Source: Hymenopellis radicata
Lineage: Eukaryota > Basidiomycota > Agaricomycetes > Agaricales > Physalacriaceae
Assembly: GCA_015501595.1 (NCBI GenBank)
Contig: JADNRX010001248.1
Location: 1-12,180, forward strand
Direction: 5' to 3'
DNA length: 12,180 nt
The notes beneath the pieces are model-generated. The model had not been told where the DNA came from, made no database searches, and saw only the letters and a list, made by a program, of their open reading frames with translations. A program made the position numbers and the translations under genes. Of the stretch, positions 1 to 8,384 are shown piece after piece. Position 1 is the stretch's first letter; every line of letters begins with the position of its first letter.

Positions 1-1073
1 AACCACGGGTTGCTCTACAAGACAGGCTGAGTTAGAACCATGAGCCACATGGAAAGAGACAGCGTACCCGGACTTCGCTGAGGGTGATCCGCGAGTTGAC
101 GTCGCCCTCTAGCAGATGTTCCAGGAGGTGCATGACAATGCCGCCTTCGGAGCTTTCGTCTGTCGGATGTCGTCCGCCGGTAGGGACCTTGTCGCGACCC
201 ATGTACTCCTTGACGTCCCACTGGCCCTTGAGGATGAGACGGTAAACTTGGAACTCGCCTGCGACGCCGCTCTCGCTCGCGTGAAAGGGGACTTCACCAA
301 AAAGTAAGCAGTAAAGTGTGACGCCAAGGGCCCAGACGTCGATGGCTTTTGTTATGGGCTGAGGAGGTCGGCGGTTTTCTTCGTCGTCTACTACAGAGTC
401 GTAGACGACCTCGGGGGCCATGAACATGGGTGTGCCGGCTTTTATTGCAAGATTTGTGTCGTCGAGAAGGAAAGGATCTTCTGGATCCTCTGAGGGGGTG
501 CTCACGCCGAGGTAGGAGAGGCGTTGAGCATAGGAGAAATGGGCGGTGCCAAAGTCGGCAATCTTGACATGGGCACGGTCTTTTGTCCAGAGGAGGTTGG
601 CGGGCTTGATGTCGCGGTGGATGATGCCCTGAGTGTGTACTGTGACTGTGTGAGAGGGGGGAGGTGAACGTGCAAGAAACATACAATATTCCAGTCCTTG
701 GATGGCGTCGCGGAGGATGCGGCGCGTCTGTGCAAGGTCTTGTATGGGGTTCCCGTGGTCGTCCTGCCACTCGACCTCGCCGCCCTCGCAAAACTCCATA
801 ACTGGCAGGATATTAAATTGTGAATAATATGATTGGCAAGCACGTACCCATCCATATAGTCCGGACAAGGCGGTCATCGAGAACCTCGTAGAGCTGCACG
901 ATAGACGGGTGGTGCAGCTTCTTCATGATGGCTATTTCGCGCAGAATCTTTGTCTCCTCCGAGTGCCGACGTTGGTGCGCACGAGTTGGTCGTGGATAAG
1001 GGAAGGGTGGTGTTGTCCTCTCGGGAGCGGCCTTGTCACTCGCGGGTGTCGTCTCCTTCGTTGTCCTCTTCAT
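1..1073 (-). CDS. Ssp1/CaMKK-like Ser/Thr kinase, partial (C-lobe and part of N-lobe)
   Basis: Seen: reading from an ATG at 1073, four exons (848-1073, 685-801, 68-639, 1-14) join in frame across introns 802-847, 640-684 and 15-67. All three introns have GTACGT, GTATGT or GTACGC donors and an AG acceptor. The first splice gives MVMEFCEGGEVEW and the second restores LEYLHTQGIIHRDIKP, which strongly supports them. Motifs in the joined product: helix-C Glu46 in REIAIMKKL, catalytic HRD 122-124 with Lys126, DFG 143-145, GTPMFMAPE 183-191, DVWALGVTLYCLLFGEVPF, and RITLSEV then NPW at the left edge. Family knowledge: the EGGEV hinge and this HRD context are typical of kinases that phosphorylate the Snf1/AMPK activation loop (yeast Sak1/Tos3/Elm1, fission yeast Ssp1, animal CaMKK). 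Odd: no glycine loop or VAIK lysine is readable upstream, and the start is only the first ATG after a stop at 1122-1124. The gene may be 5'-truncated, or it may have unrecognised upstream exons. The 3' end is outside the window. The role in energy or stress signalling is inferred. Confidence 0.88.
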
Positions 1074-1076
1074 GCT

Positions 1077-1250
1077 GTTCTTCGCGTGCTCTGCTCCGTG
1101 TCCTCTTCGACGGGTGCTCCCTCATGCTCTCCTCCGTGGGACATCCTCTTCGACGGGTGCTCCCTTTCTTCGCGTGCTCGTGGGGTATCCTCTTCAACCC
1201 GTCTGGGCTCTTCTTCGCGTCTGCGTCTCCCGTGGGCATCTCTTCGCGTG
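1077..1250. repeat. Imperfect 43-44 nt minisatellite upstream of the kinase
   Basis: A 22-nt block is identical at 1101-1122 and 1144-1165, and a degraded third copy begins near 1188, giving a period of 43-44 nt. A linked word, CTTCGCGTGCTC, recurs 88 nt apart. On the minus strand the tract reads as Arg/Glu-rich low complexity in more than one frame. It sits exactly where the kinase glycine loop and VAIK should precede the helix-C segment. In other fungal and animal kinases of this class an Arg/Pro-rich insert follows the VAIK lysine, so part of the tract could be that insert. A unit length not divisible by three means each copy gained or lost shifts the reading frame. Confidence 0.7.
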
Positions 1251-1312
1251 TTCGTTCGCCATGGTGAGTGTGTGCTGGCAGTCGAGTAGCCCCGAGTAGC
1301 GTCTACTCCCAA

Positions 1313-1586
1313 TTAGGCAGGTCGTCCTCGATCACGCCCAACTTTTGTAAATCGACTCTATTTCGTGTTCTACTTATTTCTACGCGTTCCCTACTAGCTT
1401 AGTAAGCCTCCCGCGCTCTGTAGACCCTCTCCCTGCGCGACCGTAAACCCTGGAAAAAAATTGACAATAGTTTCCCCTGCCGTACCCGGCACGTACTTGT
1501 TAAAAAAAATACCATGTCCCACCGACAAGCAGCGGGGACAAGGTATGGCAAGTGCTAGAAAAGGTTAGTACAGCAATATCTCGAGG
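1313..1586. other. Spacer with no recognisable gene
   Basis: No open frame of note lies on either strand. The stretch is stop-rich and contains short A runs at about 1454-1460 and 1503-1510. No promoter, tRNA or kinase N-lobe coding sequence was recognised. It separates the kinase fragment from the 3' end of the minus-strand intron-rich unit. Confidence 0.5.
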
Positions 1587-1820
1587 CTAGAAGTTGTTAA
1601 TTTCACCAACTTGAAATGCAAACTCACTGGAATTCTTGAAACGGTACAAGTTCGTGCTCACAGTTGCATCACCGCCGATCTTTGATTCTGGGCTGTAAAA
1701 GCATCGGACAAGTGCCGAGATTCCAACAGAAACAAGACTTACCGTGTTGATGAAGTTCAAATGTCCCAAACCGCGGACATCATCAAAGTCGGCTTCAAAG
1801 ACGTCGTCGGCCACTAACAT
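1587..1820 (-). CDS. Small hypothetical ORF at the 3' end of the minus-strand unit
   Basis: Seen: a 77-codon frame starting at the ATG at 1820 and ending in TAG. Its composition is protein-like (acidic start ADDVFEADFDDV, then LGHLNFINTVSLVSVG, ending FAFQVGEINNF). The frame stays open, with protein-like sequence, into codons upstream of the ATG (WLFLVTVC) until a stop near 1855. An intron-like stretch, 1693-1742 (50 nt, GTAAGT to TTTTACAG), lies inside it. Removing that stretch brings a stop after a few codons, so in this reading the intron would be retained. It may be the terminal exon of the intron-rich unit at 1587-4377 rather than a free gene. No domain was recognised and no function is proposed. 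Confidence 0.3.
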   Translation of the reverse strand: MLVADDVFEADFDDVRGLGHLNFINTVSLVSVGISALVRCFYSPESKIGGDATVSTNLYRFKNSSEFAFQVGEINNF

Positions 1821-3182
1821 GCAGACCGTGACGAGGAACAGCCACTTACCTCAAAACATGCACGGAATCGTGCCCATTCGATATCGTAACGGTCGCCTCG
1901 CCGGCAAGGCTGAAGTATTCTAAAAAAAATAGAGTCAAACAGCGATAGAAACAATGGGAGGAATAGACCAGACTGACCCGCCCGATGGATCAGTCGCGTC
2001 AGAACAGAGATCCGGTGTCAGCGAACGGGTGGTTGACAGCCAGCGACAGCGGCAGGCTCCGGAGTCCACGAGATTCAACTGTAAAACGAGAAGTGTCAAA
2101 GTCAAACTGGGAGAAACGTACGGGACAGAGATCGGGTGAACATCCACACACGATGAAGACTCCACGGCGACGCAAACAGTGCGTCAAAGAGCAGCGGGAA
2201 GGCCTCGCCGGCCGGGCATCTGAGTCCACGAAACTCGGCTGTAAAACGAGTTAGAATTGTGTAAACAATTCAAGTCAAATAATAAACTTACGCAACGGAG
2301 CAGCGGATGAAGTTCACCCCCGATGAAGAGTTGATAACGACGGGAACGCTGCGCTGTTAGAAGAGCAGCGTACACGGCCTCGCCGGCCAGGCATCCGTGT
2401 CTGGAGAAATATGACTGTAAAATGAGTCAGAAGCGTGAATATAGTCAAAGTCGAAAGAAAAGAAACTTACCCCATGTTTCCAGTACCATTCGCGGTCGAC
2501 ATCATGCACGACCGCGTTGAACACGGGCGGCGTGGGCGGCCTCGCCGGCCAAGCTTTTGAGTCTGGAAAATTCGCCTACAAAGTGAGTCAGAACGGTGAA
2601 CAAAGTCAAATGAAAGAAACTCACGCATCAAGGCACACAATCCGAGTTCTTTGAATTTCGAGAAACTCGGTACGCGGGACAACGATTGCGATGAACCGAC
2701 GTCGTTCAGGACGAGCAGCGTGGGGCGGCCTCGCCGGCCAGGCTTTTGAGTCTGGGAAATTCGGCTAAACCTGGGTTAGAACGCGGTCCCGAACCGTGAA
2801 CGAAATAATACCTTGATACGTCGCTGGGAGACGACGGCGGAGCAGGAAAGATCCTGCGCACGACGATCCAATGCGGTAAGCCAAGTGAGAGGTGGCCTCG
2901 CCGGCCAGGCGTCGAGGTTGGTGAACTTTCACTAAAAGAACAGGTTAGAATAGCAGCAAAAGTTCAGTAAGATACGACGTACCGCGAAGTAAAGTCGTCC
3001 GTGAGACGGTAAATTGTCGTTATACGACGACATCGAGGCGACGAGAGCAGCGTGTGAGGCCTCGCCGGCCAGGCTTCTGGCTCCGTGGAATATAGCTCTA
3101 AAAACAAACTGGATGAGAAACCGGATTAAAAATAAACAGCGCGCGGAGAACTTACCCTCAAGAAGACGCGGCGGACGCCAGG

Positions 3183-3574
3183 TAGCGATACGTTGAGGGT
3201 GTTGCAGCAAGGCTGCAGACGAGTTGGTGAAGATAACCCCGCGAGATTTAGCCTCGCCGGCCCGGCGTCGAGGTCCACGAATTTCAGCTAAAACACAGTC
3301 AGAAATGAGAGAAATGCATGGCAGAAACGAACGACATACCGTGGCCAAATAGCGCGCCGTCCCACACGCGAGTATCCCATAAACAGCCCGAGGCCTTTAG
3401 ACTAGGCCTCTTTATCGTAAAGTTTAACCTATACAACGAGTCAGAACTGATAATCCAACATGAATGCAACGAATGAACACACCGAGAACGTGACACGGCG
3501 GGCGTCAGAAAGCGATACGTGTAGGGAGGTGCAGCAAGGCTGCAGACGAGTTGGTGAGGATAACTCCCGCGAGA
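3183..3574. repeat. Recent local duplication inside the module array
   Basis: The blocks at about 3184-3246 and 3511-3574 are much more alike than other units. A 28-nt stretch is identical at 3203-3230 and 3530-3557, offset 327 nt (two units). The copies differ by at least one single-base indel near 3237/3564, so the two homologous exons (3156-3287, 132 nt; 3483-3615, 133 nt) are not in the same frame. Each copy also holds a small hairpin, TGCAGC-AAG-GCTGCA. Confidence 0.75.
3390..3410. repeat. Small inverted repeat in an eroded array unit
   Basis: GAGGCCT (3390-3396) and AGGCCTC (3404-3410) are perfect 7-bp arms around a 7-nt loop. They stand where the GC-rich box of the other array units would be expected, in exon 3340-3428. 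Confidence 0.5.
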
Positions 3575-4377
3575 GGTGGCCTCGCCGGCCGGGCGTCTGG
3601 CTCCAAGAATTTGGACTAAAAAAGCATCAAAAAAGAGCCAAGAGTTGAACAGAAGAACGCGGTGTACCTCGGGATCGACACTGCCTGCGAGACGTTGAAG
3701 TGTTCTGGAAATTCGAGCTCTGCTGCACCGGAAACACGGCGTAGTCCGCCAGCACATCGAGGCGTCGCTATGACAACCCGACAACGCGAGCCCTGCTTGA
3801 AAAAATGAATCAGCAAGTGACCATAATTTGGAAAGTCGAGTTCAACTCACGTTGAACGTTGACGTTGAGCTCAGAGTCGAATTCCAGAGCTCCTGTAAGT
3901 AGAAGAGCGCTGTAAGACATCAAATTAGTGAGGAAATCAATGGAAACGATGCAAGACCGACTTACAAGGTTGTGATGGTAGCAGAGGAAGGGTGCTCGGC
4001 GTTTGCCGGATGCCGTTTATGGTCATCACCACCACTCTCAAGAGCACCGCCGACGTGCACCTCGCTGACCGCAACGCGACCACGACATGGGGACGAGCTC
4101 TGGCTGGTACAAGGCCTTCAGAAGTGCGCTAGAATGATACAAGTAAGCCAATAAACACGAGGAGGACATCGAGGACGGACTTACAGAGAGAAGGTGAGTG
4201 GTGAACACTGTTCAGCATGCTGACTGTCCCGGTTCTGGCATGGAATACAGAGCACAGGTGGCGAAAGGGAAAAGTGGGCGAGAAATATGGGTCATGAATT
4301 CTCGACATGGTAATAAGGAGAGAAGGGATACCATGCAGGGTCCGACTTTTTCGCCGCGCCAAACATACTACAAACAA

Positions 4378-5758
4378 ACAGTGCCTCCGTGATCTCGGCC
4401 GCGTCTAGCCGCATCAAGTTTCAACAAATCTATTTTTATGTAGGCTTTCCCCAAAAATGCATTCCAAAGCTACGGCAGTGTTGGGAATCAACAATGCCGT
4501 AGCTTTGGAATGTACTCTTGAGGACTCTTCTTGTCGGAGATTGTGCAAGATTCAAGTCCCGTTGTGTCAAGTTTCCCATTCAAGTTGAGGCTCATGTTCA
4601 GCTAAGATTCAAGCTTAGAGAAGATCTGACACCAAGGATCATACAAAAGGAAAAAATTGAAGCTGGCATAGTGACGCGCGGCGCGCGCCCTGGAAACGTC
4701 ATATCATCCGGCCGAAGTTCCGTGTCAGTATGCTCAGGAAACATCTTTGTGGCGTGATCATCGTAAGAGACAAGTGTGATTAAGAAGCTGTCTGAAGAAG
4801 ATCCCATTCAGAGTTAGGATATTGAACGATGGGCGGGAGTCCTTACAAGAAAGTTGTATGGCCTAGTGGCCACATCTGCCCTTTTTGCACCTTTCATCCC
4901 GTCACGCTCGTTCGAGTCCCCACAGTGAATCCTTTTTAGACCCTTCCGAGTTCAGATTTCAGCTTTTCGTCATGCCAAATGTCAGAACGCACCTGACCAA
5001 GCCGTGCAACCGCGCCAGAACCACCTGCTATTCCTCTTCCACTCTTCTAGGCACCCCAAAACATCATCGTACAGGTTCCGCTCGCTTCAATCAAGTTCCT
5101 GGTCTATTTCGAGACGCGCCAAGCAGTTGAACAACCGAACTTGTCCACTTTGGGAAATCGATCCCAAGTTCGTTTCCCCGTATCTCACCCTATATCGACT
5201 CAATTCATTAATCTCTCTGGCACCCTAATATACCTTCAAAATGGCGGTAAGAAGTCAAAAGAAATCGCGTCGAAAAAGTCAAAAGTCAAGGTAGCGAGTT
5301 GGGATTTTCGGACCGAGCCCGGCACGTGCCTATGACGCATACGCGCTTGTTTTCGTACTCTCATCTCTCTTTCGCTCTCTTCATCGTTCTCCGCATTCAG
5401 CGGCCTCTCTCCGCCTCCCATCAATCTCAATGTGCCTTAATCTTGGCAAGTCGACTTGGACCTCCCTCTGTACCACTGGAATACCGCCTCGATACGGGTG
5501 TCTTTCGCGTTCGATACGCGTATTCGATCCCATCCGCTCTTTGGGCAATCCTCCAGCTCTGAAAAGCGCTGGAACTTCAGGAACGGAAGCTCAGGGACCC
5601 TGCTGGTTACGAATCGCGGCTGGGCGCGGCGTTTCGGGTGCGTTCTTTGAATTCTGGATTGCGTGTTTTCGGAATATTGGGGCTGGGCGGTAAAGATATG
5701 ACGAGAAATGGATTGGAATATGTGCGGAGGATCGGATGGTCCGTGCGAGAAAGTGTGG
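4378..5758. other. Gene-poor spacer between divergent units
   Basis: Only short, unconvincing frames of up to about 120 codons were found. Contents: the 53-nt hairpin at 4460-4512, a GGCGCGCGCC palindrome at 4681-4690, tRNA-promoter look-alike words at 4859-4869 and 4910-4920, and pyrimidine-rich tracts around 5340-5420. AAAATGGCGGTAAG at 5240-5253 looks like an ATG followed at once by a donor, but no matching downstream exon was found. Its position suggests the promoter-bearing interval for both flanking units, which is inference. Confidence 0.45.
4460..4512. repeat. Near-perfect 53-nt hairpin (inverted repeat)
   Basis: The arms CATTCCAAAGCTACGGCA (4460-4477) and its exact complement (4495-4512) are 18 bp each. 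Inside, one mismatch (4478/4494) is followed by five more pairs (T-A, then GTTG with CAAC) closing on the loop GGAAT at 4484-4488. It lies in the spacer between the two divergent units. No target-site duplication and no transposase were seen beside it. It could be a foldback or MITE-type remnant, a recombination trace, or an RNA hairpin; the sequence does not choose. Confidence 0.85.
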
Positions 5759-5764
5759 TATAAA
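5759..5764 (+). promoter_or_regulatory. TATA-like box of the plus-strand unit
   Basis: TATAAA, followed by GAGGGG and, about 30-100 nt on, by strongly pyrimidine-rich DNA (5790-5900), as is common around fungal transcription starts. The first good plus-strand intron, 5948-6005, lies about 190 nt downstream, which fits a start near 5790. This is motif-based only. Confidence 0.4.
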
Positions 5765-6283
5765 GAGGGGCGAGTTTGGTGAGTTGAAATCATTCCTCCT
5801 TCCGCCACATTTCCTCTTATTCGCTCTTATTCACTCAGATATTCCACTATTTTACTCTATTCGCCTCTCTTATGTCCTAGCTACGCTCCCCGCTTCATCG
5901 CCCTACTATTGAACCCACGACGTTCTTCACCTCGACGCGGATTTGAGGTCGGTCTTGATTTTCGCCTTCTTTTCGTTTTATTTACTTGACTTACACTCGC
6001 TATAGGCAGGACATTTGCATGACTTGCTTCTCACAGCCGTCTAGCTGATATTGCTTATCCCAGGTAGGTTTTCTTATCATCGCTTAACTTCGCAGACTAA
6101 CACTTATGTGCTAGAAAGGACACAATTCCCTGACTTCATTTGCTTTCAATCTACTCTTTTTTACAATACTCTTACCATCTCGTAGGGTCTGCTTCAACTG
6201 AACCGATTTCGTCAATAGGTATGTTTGATCGATTACTACTTTCGATCTCTCTTCCTGACCACCACCATCAAGTTCGGTCGTCT

Positions 6284-6715
6284 TTGAAACCGACACGTCC
6301 CGACGCCCTGGAGCCCACGTTCAGCGTTTTCGACACACTTGTGGAACGTCTCTTAGTCATGGCGCCGCCGCCGCCGTTGTCCTCGCCTCCAGAACCCGCG
6401 ACCACTATCAAATTTTGACGATTTGGACTCAACCCGCGCTGACACCCTGGAACTCATGGATAGCGTCTTCGACACGCTCTTGATCGTCGCGTCGTCCTCT
6501 AGCGTCTTCTCGTATTCACCCCCGCCGCCGTACTCGCTATGCGCATGTCAAGTTCTGATTGGAACTTTGCGGGGCTCAACGCCGGCAATCTAATAGACGA
6601 CACATCTCCAATTATAGGCGTATTCGGACGACGGATTGACGCCTGCTCGGCCGTCTCTCGGAGGAGCAAGTCTCGTCACGGTGCCAGTCACTTTGGTGTG
6701 TGCGTGCTCGAGGCA
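6284..6715 (+). repeat. Three copies of a protein-like repeat (LxxTRxDxLE-x-SVFDTL)
   Basis: Seen in translation on the plus strand: LKPTRPDALEPTFSVFDTL from 6284, LDSTRADTLELMDSVFDTL from 6423 (offset 139 nt), and a weaker copy, LTPARPSLGGASLVTV, from 6636. The first two share T-R-x-D-x-L-E and S-V-F-D-T-L at matching positions, with many synonymous base changes, which points to past selection on protein. Copies 1 and 2 are in different frames, with a stop (TGA at 6416-6418) ending the first frame. Proline runs follow both (APPPP; SPPPPYS), the first encoded by a short GCC run at 6363-6376. No known domain was recognised. Confidence 0.5.
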
Positions 6716-6878
6716 CCTTCAAGATTGCACTGCTCCGAGTCACAGTGGCTCTTGGAATCGACGCGGACAATGCCACAGGAGTTCCTCGCCGATTTTGAAG
6801 TATCACGGGCGTCTCGTTCAATGGTGGCACGTTCTTCATTTTTGGGAAAAAACATGTTGACTTAATTTTCTCATTCAG

Positions 6879-8383
6879 ACCATCTTTTCGGCCCGAGTGG
6901 CTCTACAATTCGTTTTCTGGACTGATTCGGGTGTACCGTATGCCGTCAATATGGCCGCGCTGTTGTTGGCGGATTCCTCAACGTGCGCCAAGTTTGCCAG
7001 GACAAGATTCGGGATGACGGGCCGTTCTTGCGCTGGTGCTCTCGCAGTGCGACGATTATCAGTCTGCCTTTCTATATACAGCAGTGACGGAATCCCGGAG
7101 CTCTCGGTGTCCTGATTATCCTTCGGTGAGTATTTCTTGTTTGGACCAATATCACTCAAGATTAAATTTACCTTTCTAGACTGTCTTTGGCGCGCTTTTC
7201 GCCACAGGAATCGCTTACAGGAAGCCATATGGCTCTACTCGTGCTGTCGATGCGGCTGTGATGTTGTTGATCCCCGCGCTGGGCGACACTTTTCACGGGC
7301 GGGACGGGGTTCGGAGTCTCGGGATAACGTTGTCTTGACTCGTATGGGCACGATGGTTTGCGGGCTTCTGCCTATGTGATTGATCCCACAGAGTCTTGGG
7401 CCGCCTCGGGCTCTCACCTTCATTTGGTGAGCCAATCTCTCAAGTATTCTTACCTGATAACGAATTGGTCCTTTAGGACAACTTCTGCGCAGGAATCGCG
7501 TCAGGATATCTGGCGTGTATGCTCTAGGGTAAAGCCCTCGCTGTCCTTGTGGTATTGTCTTCCTTGCCGAGCACGCCAGGTCGACATCCAGCCTGGGGAC
7601 ATGCGACAATCGTAATGACACGATTGTTTGACCGTACGCATGCCATTTGTGATTACTACACACTTTGGACAGCCCTGGAGCACTCGTTCTTCCAAGGTAT
7701 GCTGCTCAACATTTCGCGCTATCTACTCACGTTGACCAAATACCTACAGGAACCCGTATTGGATGCACTCTCAAGGCTTGTCGGGACTCCGTCAGGACGT
7801 CTAGGTGTTTCTTCTAGGCCTATTAGGATTGAAATCGAACTTTGTTTCGGCTGAGATTGAGGCTGGTATACCCCCGCCGTCCCTCTGATGCGACATGTGT
7901 CGCGACGTACGGATACCTCCGCCGACTCAACAGATTGTCATATATCTCGCGGGGTATACCCCCAGACGTACTATATACAATGTCTGGAGACTCTGGAGGC
8001 CGTTGGTATTGTCTGGTACGAGTTTGAAAATTTGGGTATGTTGTCCAAAACTGATTTTCTTCTTTAGACGAATATCAGCCCTGAACTTTCCATCTTGACA
8101 GGTTAATTAGAGCGTTACGATGGATATCACGCGGTCGTTATCGTTCTCGGCGGGATGTTGCACCCCCCCAGACGTCGTACGAGTTTTGAGGCGGTGGTGG
8201 GCGGGATGGCAAGATTATGTCGGGACACGGCGTGAGCTCTGAGAGAGGTTACCGGCTTGTGTATCAGACAATGTCCCCGTTGAGTTTGAGGTCTGCTAGT
8301 GAACTTGTTCTCGGACGGTAAGTCAAACATTCCGCGGACAATATTCCATGACTGATCATATGTTATTAGGACATTAGAACGTG
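6879..8383 (+). repeat. Exon starts spaced about 300 nt apart
   Basis: Positions just after inferred intron acceptors are 6879, 7180, 7477, 7750, 8068 and 8370, giving steps of 301, 297, 273, 318 and 302 nt. The DNA is much diverged. Exons at 6879 and 7180 begin alike (ACCATCTTTTCGGCC / ACTGTCTTTGGCGC), and those at 7180 and 7477 share CAGGAATCGC. Translated, a hydrophobic stretch recurs at a similar place in three of them: AVNMAALLLADSS (6942-6980), AVDAAVMLLIPAL (7243-7281) and ALAVLVVLSSLP (7534-7569). This suggests an old tandem duplication of one intron-exon unit. In-frame stops show the copies are no longer read as one simple frame. Confidence 0.45.
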
Positions 8384-8384
8384 C

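Larger units (their letters stand above)
1895..3615 (-). repeat. Tandem array of intron-plus-exon modules
   Basis: Seen: a box close to GGCCTCGCCGGCCAGGC (plus strand) recurs at 1895-1910, 2201-2217, 2376-2392, 2538-2554, 2727-2743, 2894-2910, 3058-3074, 3251-3266 and 3578-3594. Eroded units lie near 2052 and 3390. Neighbouring intact boxes are 162-193 nt apart, or about twice that across an eroded unit. On the minus strand each unit is a short intron, then about 24 nt of conserved exon start (consensus near CCGAATTTCGTGGACTC), then the box, then a variable tail and the next donor. The introns resemble one another too (GTAAGTTTCTTT near the start, TTCTGACTCATTTTACAG at the end). Exon lengths are about 89, 101, 105, 113, 117, 120, 123, 132, 133 and 140 nt, so the phase is not conserved. 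The box frame giving LAGEA and the frame giving AWPARP each hit stops in some units. Confidence 0.85.
1587..4377 (-). other. Putative minus-strand multi-intron transcription unit, coding status unclear
   Basis: Seen: candidate introns on the minus strand at 4129-4184, 3910-3965, 3793-3850, 3616-3667, 3429-3482, 3288-3339, 3098-3155, 2932-2982, 2765-2811, 2576-2624, 2415-2470, 2239-2291, 2079-2121 and 1920-1977. They are 43-58 nt long. Most have GTAAGT, GTGAGT, GTACGT or GTATGT donors; 1920-1977 (GTCAGT), 2765-2811 (GTATTA) and 3429-3482 (GTGTGT) are weaker. Many carry CTGAC or CTAAC just before a T-rich AG. So many correctly spaced signals in one orientation are unlikely by chance, so a spliced transcript now or in the past is inferred. 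An ATG at 4377 opens 64 codons, but splicing 4129-4184 leads to a stop almost at once. Following the LAGEA frame through the units from 3615 downwards stays open over several exons, if one alternative donor (GTATCT at 2975) is used, and then hits TGA in the 2625-2764 exon. It could be a decaying repeat-protein gene or a non-coding spliced RNA. Confidence 0.5.

Noticed and set aside
294..791. 165-codon minus-strand ORF overlapping the kinase exons
   Set aside because: Out-of-frame shadow of the kinase, rich in Arg, Pro and His, with no motifs.
1895..3594. CRISPR array (regularly spaced short GC-rich repeats)
   Set aside because: The repeats are imperfect, the spacing is 162-193 nt, and the spacers are themselves homologous and contain eukaryotic introns. 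The genome is fungal.
4859..4920. tRNA or SINE-like internal promoter: TGGCCTAGTGG (A-box-like) and GTTCGAGTCCC (B-box-like), with T5 at 4933-4937
   Set aside because: The flanks do not pair as acceptor or T stems, a T5 run lies between the boxes, and no anticodon arm is seen. It is most likely chance or a very old relic.
5437..5808. 123-codon minus-strand ORF in the divergent spacer
   Set aside because: No recognisable motif and it overlaps the TATA-like region of the opposite strand. Length is within chance for this composition.
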